From NCBI GenBank assembly GCA_009845505.1, contig VXZL01000176.1:1-5094 (forward strand): a DNA stretch of 5,094 bases, in the 5' to 3' direction. The notes under the pieces are model-generated. The model was not told the origin of the DNA and made no database searches. It was given only the letters and a program-made list of their open reading frames with translations. A program made the position numbers and the translations under genes. The stretch is from Candidatus Poribacteria bacterium (GTDB lineage: Bacteria > Poribacteria > WGA-4E > WGA-3G). This document shows, piece by piece, positions 1 through 5,094 of this stretch (the stretch's first letter is position 1; the number at the start of each line of letters is the position of its first letter).

Positions 1-389
1 ATCGCATCGATTGCTGGGGCTCCCATATTGCTGAAGGCACGAATCGCATATTCGCGGAGTTGTTCGTCTAAGTCTTGTAAGGCTTCACTCAGCGCAGAAA
101 TAGCAGGTGCACCAATACGACCTAACGTATCGCTAATGCACAGAGCGTGGTATCGTTCGACGATCCCCAACTCCTCCATGAGTGCGGGTACAGCAGCTGC
201 ACCGATTTCTGCTAAGATATCAGCGGCTTGATCCGAAATGTCCCACAAATTCTCCGCGAGTGCCTCAATCAGCTGTGGAATAGCAGGTGCACCAATAGCA
301 ACCAGTTCTTTTTTTGCAGCCTCACGGACATCGTCATCCATATCTGACAGATCTTCGATCAGGTCAGTTATGGCACCTTCGCTGTCCAT
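1..389 (-). CDS. HEAT-repeat protein, 3' end beyond the window (partial)
   Basis: Open frame from the ATG at 389 to the left edge, giving the first 129 residues, starting MDSEGAITDLIEDLSDMDDD. It has no signal peptide, so it is probably cytosolic. Four repeat units are visible with a strict 30-residue period, each marked by an I/M-G-A-x-A-I/V element: IGAPAI at 32, IGAAAV at 62, IGAPAI at 92 and MGAPAI at 122. The helices between carry typical HEAT residues (D-x-x-V-R-x-x-A at 18-25, D-x-x-L-R-x-x-A at 108-115). The regular repeats imply a longer alpha-solenoid continuing off the window; such proteins usually act as binding scaffolds. It begins 5 nt after the upstream stop, with a good Shine-Dalgarno. 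The first 52 residues are paralogous to the upstream HEAT gene product. Related PBS-lyase-type HEAT proteins act on phycobilisomes, but nothing here suggests that role. Confidence 0.85.
   Translation of the reverse strand, partial: MDSEGAITDLIEDLSDMDDDVREAAKKELVAIGAPAIPQLIEALAENLWDISDQAADILAEIGAAAVPALMEELGIVERYHALCISDTLGRIGAPAISALSEALQDLDEQLREYAIRAFSNMGAPAIDA
12..297 (-). repeat. 90-bp periodic repeat encoding HEAT units
   Basis: Similar 15-base blocks begin at 12, 102, 192 and 282, exactly 90 bases apart, one per HEAT unit. The copies at 99-117 and 279-297 are identical over 19 bases (aatagcaggtgcaccaata on the plus strand), two repeat units apart. The copies at 192 and 12 have diverged by a few bases. 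This is internal gene repetition rather than a mobile or regulatory repeat. Confidence 0.85.
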
Positions 390-394
390 CACAC

Positions 395-790
395 TTATTC
401 TCCTTTCTTAACATACGCCAACATTGTGATAAGACGGTCAGTCTGTTCAGGTCGCAAATACTTATAAAACCACTCAGAAAACTCGCGTTCGGCTCTGGTG
501 AGTTCCGCTGTCAACTCTGGGACGGTGGACTCTCCGATCTCTGCGAGTATCTCCGAAGCCAGATTCGCCATCTGCTCCATATAAACAGGGATAGCAGATT
601 CTTCGATATGTGTATAGAACTCGGCACCATACCCAGACATATACCAGCACTCTTGGGTAAGAACATCGATGAGTTGCGGAACGGCAGGTCTACCGATGGC
701 AACCAATTCTGCTTTCGCAGTGTTCCGAACATTCTCGTCTATATGACCTAACATGACTATCAAATCAGCGATGTGGTGTTTGCTATGCAT
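395..790 (-). CDS. Small HEAT-repeat protein with a C-terminal tail shared with the upstream gene product
   Basis: A 131-residue, cysteine-poor, predicted cytosolic protein with no signal peptide or membrane helix. HEAT-type helical repeats are visible: residues 6-44 (DLIVML, DENVRNTAKAELVAIG, PAVPQLIDVL), a degenerate repeat around 62-74 (IEESAIPVYMEQM, exactly 30 residues after the first), and 78-97 (ASEILAEIGESTVPELTAEL). HEAT solenoids usually bind proteins; no enzyme motif is seen. Residues 1-52 match the next gene product at 27 of 52 positions without gaps, so the two are tandem paralogs. Residues 109-130 do not continue the HEAT pattern; they match the extreme C-terminus of the upstream membrane protein at 13 of 22 positions. 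The gene overlaps the upstream stop by 8 nt and is followed after 5 nt by the next start, so it is almost certainly co-translated with both. Whether it works in cytochrome maturation or is a passenger is unknown. Confidence 0.8.
   Translation of the reverse strand: MHSKHHIADLIVMLGHIDENVRNTAKAELVAIGRPAVPQLIDVLTQECWYMSGYGAEFYTHIEESAIPVYMEQMANLASEILAEIGESTVPELTAELTRAEREFSEWFYKYLRPEQTDRLITMLAYVKKGE
400..406 (-). promoter_or_regulatory. Ribosome binding site of second HEAT gene
   Basis: The minus strand reads AAAGGAG, 10 nt upstream of the ATG at 389. It lies inside the last codons (K-G-E) of the preceding HEAT gene and supports the chosen start. Confidence 0.7.
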
Positions 791-2096
791 TATTTCCCCT
801 TTTTTGCTGCTCTAAGAGCGTGGTGAGGCGTTCGGTTTGTTCTCGGCGGAGTCGTTTATAGACGCGCTCCGAGATTTCCTGCTTCCCGTATGTATCATCA
901 AGATATGTAATGAATTCAAGTCTTGCGATGCGAACATGCTCAATATCATCGGGACTGAGTTTACGGAGCCATCCCGCATCCGGTGGTGTTATGGAGTCAT
1001 CCGTATGAGATTCCGCACGACTTGGGGCACGGAGTTTGAAAAGTGCAGCGACGAAAAAACCGCCAGCCAATGCCGCCGCAACAGCAATAAGTACCAGCTG
1101 CCCAAGGTTAGAGGTCTGCCCCGGCATCGCACCACGACCCGCATTCATGTTCACATTCAGTGTCAAATCAACCGTTGTTCCCGCAGTGAAAGTCTTCCCT
1201 GCAACGCTCTGATATACAAGATAAACGTTCCCATGGATCTGTTCGCGCCTGGGTGCGTTGAAAAATTTGGCGTTTGGTGCAAAACCGATACCGTCAGGAA
1301 CAAAGAAGTAGAATTCTGCTGTGTCGAAATCTAAGCGACGCGATAAATCTAACTTGCTTTTTTCAACGTGAAAAATATAAGTGTAACCTAACTGCGATTC
1401 TCCGGGCGGTAGCGGTGCTGGGAGGATAACGTCATGAGTGATAGGGTTCATCGTAAGTGTTATCGGCGAATGCGGCTGAAACCCTTCAGTCCCTTTCGGA
1501 AGTTTTAAATGCAACCCAACCGTCTGGGTGCCGTGTTTTGTTTGAAAAGCCAAGTCACTCTGGTTTTCAACAGCGACCGCCTCAACAACCGTGACAGCAC
1601 CGTCAGGGGCGTGGTCCGCAGGCGGCGGTCCAATAATAAAGGTATGCGTTCTAACCTGAATTTGCGATGTATCGTCCGTAAACGCTCCGATGTCGAAGTT
1701 GGCAGTTATATTTGTAGCCCACGTTGACAGAACCAAATCCTTCTCGGTGTAGTCGGTGTCCTCATAAACAGTAGAAACTGTGTAGTGGACAGTCGGATCC
1801 AGGGGTAAATCCGTAAAACGGTAGTTGCCGTTTTCATCGGTCAGCACTTCTTGTGTTTCAGCGGTGTCTGCTTTATGAACAGTGAGGGTTATCGGATGCG
1901 AAACGAGCGGCTTCTCAAGTTTTCTGTCAATAACCGTGCCTTGAATATTGCCGAGTTTCGTTGTCTGCGCAGTGGCGGTAGGCAGATAGAAAAGGATTAG
2001 GGCAACCCCTAACAGGCTACTGAGGCACGACACTGTGAGATATCGAATCTGTAAATTGCCCTTTGAACTGCTGTCCGAAGCTAAGTTAATGTGCAT
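783..2096 (-). CDS. Membrane-anchored protein with carboxypeptidase regulatory-like domain, in ccm operon
   Basis: A 437-residue protein of unknown function. The start chosen is the ATG 1 nt after the preceding stop (TAG-T-ATG). An in-frame ATG at 2291 exists, but its 65-residue extension would lie wholly inside the upstream gene and is basic and unlike a signal peptide. Visible parts: signal peptide (about 18-43, ending ATA before Q44); a CarboxypepD_reg-type beta sandwich at about 48-140 (GNIQGTVIDRKLEKPL, then TDENGNYRFTDLP); an unrecognised beta-rich periplasmic region at about 146-315 containing IIGPPPADHAPDG and FYFFVPDGIGFAP; one membrane helix (about 331-353) followed by basic residues; and a cytosolic helical tail (354-437). 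The tail has an LDDTY...ISERVYKRLR motif shared with the upstream CcmI-like protein and a last segment shared with the downstream HEAT protein. The mature part has no cysteine, so it is not a thiol-redox protein. The operon position suggests a role in the heme lyase complex or the envelope step of cytochrome assembly, but this is inference. Confidence 0.85.
   Translation of the reverse strand: MHINLASDSSSKGNLQIRYLTVSCLSSLLGVALILFYLPTATAQTTKLGNIQGTVIDRKLEKPLVSHPITLTVHKADTAETQEVLTDENGNYRFTDLPLDPTVHYTVSTVYEDTDYTEKDLVLSTWATNITANFDIGAFTDDTSQIQVRTHTFIIGPPPADHAPDGAVTVVEAVAVENQSDLAFQTKHGTQTVGLHLKLPKGTEGFQPHSPITLTMNPITHDVILPAPLPPGESQLGYTYIFHVEKSKLDLSRRLDFDTAEFYFFVPDGIGFAPNAKFFNAPRREQIHGNVYLVYQSVAGKTFTAGTTVDLTLNVNMNAGRGAMPGQTSNLGQLVLIAVAAALAGGFFVAALFKLRAPSRAESHTDDSITPPDAGWLRKLSPDDIEHVRIARLEFITYLDDTYGKQEISERVYKRLRREQTERLTTLLEQQKRGNNA
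795..800 (-). promoter_or_regulatory. Ribosome binding site of first HEAT gene, inside the upstream gene
   Basis: The minus strand reads AGGGGA only 4 nt upstream of the ATG at 790. It lies within the codons for the C-terminal K-R-G of the upstream protein, whose stop overlaps the next start (ATGCATAG). The spacing is short, consistent with initiation aided by a terminating ribosome. Confidence 0.55.
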
Positions 2097-2097
2097 A

Positions 2098-2442
2098 CTA
2101 TGTTCCACGTTGTTGTTTAAATCTCTCAATCTCTGCTTCCACATCTGAGAGCGATTCCTCTTCAAGCTGCAGGATGACGCGTGCCGTTTCTTGCAAGAGT
2201 GCCTCGCGTAACTCTTGGTAGTCGGCTTCCGAGAGTTTTCCGGTTTCATAATCTTCGTCAAGTTCTGCAAGTGCAGCGTAACTCCGTTCACGTTCCTGAA
2301 AAAGGGTTCGCCGCCGTTCTTCGATTATGTCTTCAGAAGACACAGCGTCTTGAGAACCGGTCTTCGAGAAGATCGGGAATCCGAGATAAACAAGGAGCAT
2401 GATGCCGAGAATTAGCATCCATAAAAGAACAAGTGAATCCAT
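2098..2442 (-). CDS. Short CcmI-like cytochrome c biogenesis membrane protein without TPR domain
   Basis: A 114-residue protein with one N-terminal membrane helix (about 5-25) followed by a highly charged, helical, probably coiled-coil tail. Residues 53-79 carry the pattern SYAALAELDEDYETGKLSEADYQELR, which resembles the cytosolic juxtamembrane segment of CcmI/CycH proteins (L-E-x-D-x-x-x-G-K-L-S-x-x-D-Y-x-x-L-R). In Proteobacteria CcmI continues into a periplasmic TPR domain that holds the apocytochrome C-terminus; here the protein stops after the tail, so only the membrane and coil portion is present. This call rests on the motif and on its position after ccmF-ccmH. The C-terminus (VEAEIERFKQQR) matches that of CcmH. 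There is a 48-nt gap from ccmH and no clear Shine-Dalgarno, only an A-rich leader. The next gene begins 1 nt after its TAG stop. M1 is chosen because later starts would remove the membrane helix. Confidence 0.72.
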   Translation of the reverse strand: MDSLVLLWMLILGIMLLVYLGFPIFSKTGSQDAVSSEDIIEERRRTLFQERERSYAALAELDEDYETGKLSEADYQELREALLQETARVILQLEEESLSDVEAEIERFKQQRGT

Positions 2443-2490
2443 AAAAATCTTTTTTTAAACCGCGCTATTTCGTGCGAAAGACTGTCCCGG
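2443..2490 (-). other. 48-nt intergenic gap between ccmH and the CcmI-like gene
   Basis: This is the longest non-coding stretch between genes. It ends in an A-rich leader with a run of seven A on the coding strand (2450-2456) and no recognisable Shine-Dalgarno before the ATG at 2442. A tiny inverted repeat (tttcg/cgaaa, 2468-2479) has a 2-base loop and no following T run, so it is not a terminator. No promoter could be identified. Confidence 0.5.
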
Positions 2491-3033
2491 CTATTTCTCC
2501 TGTTTGTATCTTTCCAGTTCAGCTTCAACCTGCTTCAGCGTCGTATCAGAAACCTGTTGGCTTGACGTGCCGCTGCTATCTGTCGTTGTAACCACCTGCT
2601 TTGACTTTCGGAGCACGACAAAAGCGACACCACCGATGAGGACAAGAATAACAGCAGGCATAATGTAAGCAATCAAATTAATGCCTTCCGCTGGCATAAC
2701 TGCGTAAAATTGGGGACCGTATCTGTCAAGATAATTCGTCCGAATCTGCTCTACTGTTTGACCGACGAGCAATTGATTGCGAAAATCGGTTTCAATCTGT
2801 TCCGCTGTACCACAAACACAGACTTCGATCGTCTCACGTTCGCACCCACAGTAACAGTAGACCGTCGTGAGGAGTTCGTTTAACTTGGACTCAAATTGGG
2901 CATCCGCTGTATTTTGCACTTCCGACACGCCAGATGTTTCCGTCTGTGCGTAGACAGTGGCAGAAAAAAAACAGACAACGAGAAATACAGCACTGATAGA
3001 TGTTGAAAGGCGACCCAATTTCCCGATCTTCAT
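2491..3033 (-). CDS. ccmH: Cytochrome c-type biogenesis protein CcmH (CcmH/CycL/Ccl2 family), atypical cysteine cluster
   Basis: Membrane-anchored periplasmic thiol protein that, in this family, handles the cysteines of apocytochrome c for the CcmF heme lyase. The 180 residues comprise a signal peptide (about 1-30, ending VYAQ), a periplasmic domain (31-117), one membrane helix (about 119-141) followed by basic RKSK, and a short cytosolic tail. The fold signature is recognisable from the cysteine region through ETDFRNQLLVGQTVEQI, YLDRYGPQFYAVMP and the C-terminal helix. Proteobacterial CcmH carries L-R-C-x-x-C; here it is VYCYCGC (C60, C62, C64) followed by VCVC (C72, C74), like the CxCGC versions I associate with non-proteobacterial phyla. 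The tail ends VEAELERYKQEK, almost repeated at the end of the next gene product. It starts 19 nt after ccmF with only a weak GGGA-type ribosome binding site, so it probably depends on upstream translation. No ccmG thioredoxin lies between ccmF and ccmH, unlike in E. coli. Confidence 0.9.
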   Translation of the reverse strand: MKIGKLGRLSTSISAVFLVVCFFSATVYAQTETSGVSEVQNTADAQFESKLNELLTTVYCYCGCERETIEVCVCGTAEQIETDFRNQLLVGQTVEQIRTNYLDRYGPQFYAVMPAEGINLIAYIMPAVILVLIGGVAFVVLRKSKQVVTTTDSSGTSSQQVSDTTLKQVEAELERYKQEK

Positions 3034-3052
3034 AGTTCTGTCCCGAATCTCA

Positions 3053-5071
3053 TTAAGCCTCTTTACTGTCTTGAGACTTCTCAGCTATAGCAATAATTCC
3101 ACCGATTACCATAATAGCGACACCAATCCAAACGACACTAATTAGAGGATTGTGATACACCTGAACGTTCACAATATCTCCGCCTTTAATATTCCGCGGT
3201 AGCTCACCGAGAGCGATATAGAGGTCATTCACGCCGAAGTGACGGATGGCAGACTCAATCGTATCCTGTTCCCCCTGACCAGCCTTGTAATAGAAGTGGC
3301 GTGCCGGTTCCATCGTGCCAATCTGCTTTCCGTTCTTTGCGACATCAAAAATGACACCAGCCCTGCGATAGTTGGCGTATTCTCTCTCAAAGGAGTCTTT
3401 CATTGTGAGTTCAAAGGCACCCACCTTCATCGATTCACCAAGTGATAAACTGTCAGATTCGAGGAGAAAATATCCCTTCGATCCCATAATACCAATATAA
3501 AGGATTACAATACCGATGTGAATGATATAACCGCCATACCGTCTTTTGTTACGCTGGATGAGGAGACCCAAACCGTTGAGGAGTGAGGTCTCCTGGCGTT
3601 TCGCGCGGAGTCTCGCACCACGATAAAATTCCGCAAATATTGCGACAAGCACGAAGACAGCAGCGGAAACACAGAGCACCGAATAGATAGGAGATGTATT
3701 ACCTCTTAATGCGAGAAATCCCCAAGTCAACGCACCACTGACCAGACCTATAACCAAGGGCCACATAAACATACGACGGAAGTTATTTGCGGTAATCTTT
3801 TTCCATGAAATGATAGGTCCCGCACCCGTCAGGAAGAGGAGCAACAATCCCGGAATAATAACGACCTGATTAAAAAAGGCTTCAGGCACAGATGCCTTTT
3901 GACCATTAATTGCCTCGGAGATAATCGGCCACAACGTACCCCAGAGAATAATCAGTGTTAACCCAACGAAAAGCCAATTATTCAGTACAAAGGCACTTTC
4001 ACGCGAAAGCAGTGATTCAAGACGATTGGCACTTTTCAGTCGGTTCCAACGATAAATGATGAGTCCGACGACCCCAGCCGTCGAAATTAGAATGAAACCG
4101 AGGAAATAGCCGCCAATGTCCGATTGTGCAAAGGCATGCACCGATGAGATAATCCCGCTTCGGGTGATAAAAGTGCCGAGCAATGTGAATTGGAAAGCGA
4201 GGGTAATCAGGAGGATATTCCACAATTTGAGCATACTCCGCTTTTCCTGGATCATCACAGAATGTAGATAAGCAGTGCCGAGGAGCCACGGCATAAAAGA
4301 GGCGTTTTCGACGGGATCCCATGCCCAATAACCGCCCCAACCAAGCTCACGATACGCCCAATTGCCACCGAGCGTGATACCGACGGTCAAAATAATCCAA
4401 GAGAAGAGCGTCCATCTCCGAGAACGGAGGATCCAGTCGCTGCCAACTCTACCAGACGCGAGGGCACCAACGGCAAACGCGAACGGTACCGTTAGACTAA
4501 TCCAACCGATATATAACGTCGGTGGATGAAACGCCATGCTTGGTGTCTGGAGGAGCGGATTCATACCCGCACCATCGGGCGCGACCTGTCCATTCGGGAA
4601 GCGAGCGAGTGGGTTGTAAACGCCTTCGATTAAGCCAGTAACAAGGATAATAAAGAAGAGTTGGACAATAGCGACAGGAATTAGGGCATAATCTGCGAGG
4701 GTATCACCCGTCTGTTTATTGTATCGGTGGTTCTGCCAGACGACAATCGCCCCAGCAACCGTAAGCAGCCAGAGCCAGAACAATAATGAACCGGACATTC
4801 GACCCCAGAGTGCTGTGATTTTATAGAGAAGCGGTTGCGCCGCACTGGACACCTCAACAACATAGCGCATTGAGAAGTCATCAGTTACAAAACCGTAGAT
4901 TAAAGCAACCGTTGCAATACTGGTAAGAATAAAGGTAGCAATAACGGCATTTCTACCGCTTCGCACAGCATTCGGGTTTCGTGTGCGCAGCCCAACGCAG
5001 AGAAAACCGATTGCCCATAAACCAGAAAGCACAGAGAGAAATATAGCGGCTTGTCCTATTTCCGCAGTCAT
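3053..5071 (-). CDS. ccmF: Cytochrome c maturation heme lyase subunit CcmF
   Basis: Integral inner-membrane core of the System I heme lyase, which takes heme from holo-CcmE and attaches it to the CXXCH cysteines of apocytochrome c in the periplasm. The 672-residue protein is slightly longer than E. coli CcmF (about 650) and starts MTAEIG, as family members do. I count about 15 hydrophobic segments. The WWD signature WGGYWAWDPVEN lies at residues 245-256. Candidate heme ligands are all present: H182 in AFHPPTLY and H312 in SVHAFA (periplasmic pair flanking WWD), and H270 and H518 (transmembrane pair). The first three sit nine residues after E. coli H173, H261 and H303; H518 corresponds to H491. 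The C-terminal periplasmic domain (about 535-640) and last membrane helix (about 644-664) are intact. The start is fixed by a strong ribosome binding site. It is followed after 19 nt by ccmH. The NrfE/CcsA relatives are alternatives, but length and neighbours favour CcmF. Confidence 0.97.
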   Translation of the reverse strand: MTAEIGQAAIFLSVLSGLWAIGFLCVGLRTRNPNAVRSGRNAVIATFILTSIATVALIYGFVTDDFSMRYVVEVSSAAQPLLYKITALWGRMSGSLLFWLWLLTVAGAIVVWQNHRYNKQTGDTLADYALIPVAIVQLFFIILVTGLIEGVYNPLARFPNGQVAPDGAGMNPLLQTPSMAFHPPTLYIGWISLTVPFAFAVGALASGRVGSDWILRSRRWTLFSWIILTVGITLGGNWAYRELGWGGYWAWDPVENASFMPWLLGTAYLHSVMIQEKRSMLKLWNILLITLAFQFTLLGTFITRSGIISSVHAFAQSDIGGYFLGFILISTAGVVGLIIYRWNRLKSANRLESLLSRESAFVLNNWLFVGLTLIILWGTLWPIISEAINGQKASVPEAFFNQVVIIPGLLLLFLTGAGPIISWKKITANNFRRMFMWPLVIGLVSGALTWGFLALRGNTSPIYSVLCVSAAVFVLVAIFAEFYRGARLRAKRQETSLLNGLGLLIQRNKRRYGGYIIHIGIVILYIGIMGSKGYFLLESDSLSLGESMKVGAFELTMKDSFEREYANYRRAGVIFDVAKNGKQIGTMEPARHFYYKAGQGEQDTIESAIRHFGVNDLYIALGELPRNIKGGDIVNVQVYHNPLISVVWIGVAIMVIGGIIAIAEKSQDSKEA

Positions 5072-5082
5072 ACGCGTCTGTG

Positions 5083-5090
5083 CCTCCTTA
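5083..5090 (-). promoter_or_regulatory. Ribosome binding site of ccmF
   Basis: On the minus strand the sequence reads TAAGGAGG, eight bases complementary to the 16S rRNA 3' end, 11 nt upstream of the ATG at 5071. It is the strongest Shine-Dalgarno in the window and fixes the ccmF start. The TAA inside it may also be the stop codon of an upstream gene (ccmE would be expected), but the window ends too soon to tell. Confidence 0.85.
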
Positions 5091-5094
5091 AAAT

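Noticed and set aside
314..1334. Plus-strand open frames of 145 and 165 codons (314-751 and 837-1334)
   Set aside because: Both are antisense to well-supported minus-strand genes, have cysteine- and arginine-rich compositions typical of shadow frames, and show no recognisable domain or ribosome binding site.
2018..2039. Lipobox-like TVSC (residues 21-24) in the 437-residue protein
   Set aside because: The cysteine falls at the start of the hydrophobic core rather than its end, and a better signal peptidase I site (ATA before Q44) follows. A lipoprotein is unlikely.
2097..2291. 65-residue N-terminal extension of the carboxypeptidase-regulatory-like protein, starting at the ATG at 2291
   Set aside because: It lies entirely inside the CcmI-like gene in another frame, is basic and low in hydrophobic content, and would bury the signal peptide. 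The ATG at 2096, 1 nt after the upstream stop, fits better.
2468..2479. Inverted repeat tttcg-tg-cgaaa between ccmH and the CcmI-like gene as a possible terminator or regulatory hairpin
   Set aside because: The loop is only 2 bases, the stem is 5 pairs, and no T run follows in the transcribed direction. A pairing this short is expected by chance.
2964..2971. Run of eight A (eight T on the coding strand) in the ccmH signal peptide as a phase-variable tract
   Set aside because: The frame is intact and encodes ordinary Phe-Phe within a hydrophobic signal segment. One tract of eight gives no evidence of slippage.
3032..3053. ATG overlapping the ccmF stop (TAATGA) as an alternative ccmH start
   Set aside because: It is out of frame with ccmH and reaches a stop after seven codons.
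4017..4340. Minus-strand open frame of 107 codons inside ccmF
   Set aside because: It is an alternative frame wholly within the strongly conserved WWD region of ccmF and encodes nothing recognisable.

Overview
This 5.1-kb window is a single tightly packed block of six genes, all on the minus strand and reading from the right edge to the left. It holds the distal part of a cytochrome c maturation (System I, ccm) operon running into HEAT-repeat genes. No stretch over 50 bases between genes lacks coding sequence. No promoter, terminator, RNA gene, mobile element or CRISPR array is visible. The transcript probably begins beyond the right edge and continues past the left edge.

Layout in transcription order: (1) ccmF, the heme lyase core subunit, complete, with all four expected heme-ligand histidines and the tryptophan-rich WWD motif; (2) a ccmH-type thiol protein with an unusual five-cysteine cluster; (3) a 114-residue CcmI-like membrane protein with one membrane segment and no TPR domain; (4) a 437-residue secreted and membrane-anchored protein with a carboxypeptidase-regulatory-like beta domain, an unrecognised periplasmic module and a cytosolic tail; (5) a 131-residue HEAT-repeat protein; (6) a second HEAT-repeat gene, cut by the left edge. 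Spacings are 19, 48, 1, -8 and 5 nt, so genes 3 to 6 look translationally coupled.

The most unusual observation is that neighbouring, otherwise unrelated proteins share short C-terminal or juxtamembrane motifs. CcmH and the CcmI-like protein end in nearly the same VEAE(L/I)ER(Y/F)KQ segment. The CcmI-like protein and gene 4 share an LD-x-x-Y...SE-x-x-Y-x-x-LR motif with identical spacing. Gene 4 and the first HEAT protein share an ungapped 22-residue C-terminal block. By predicted topology all of these segments lie in the cytosol. This suggests, as inference only, a cytosolic coiled-coil assembly hub linking the heme lyase accessory proteins to a HEAT solenoid.

Organism: a Gram-negative-type, respiring bacterium of moderate GC content. 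The CcmH cysteine pattern is not the proteobacterial one. The ccmF-ccmH order lacks an intervening ccmG, and HEAT proteins with 'IGAPAI'-type repeats are present. These point away from Proteobacteria to a less studied phylum. An environmental lineage such as Candidatus Poribacteria is my guess from general impression, not something the window proves.
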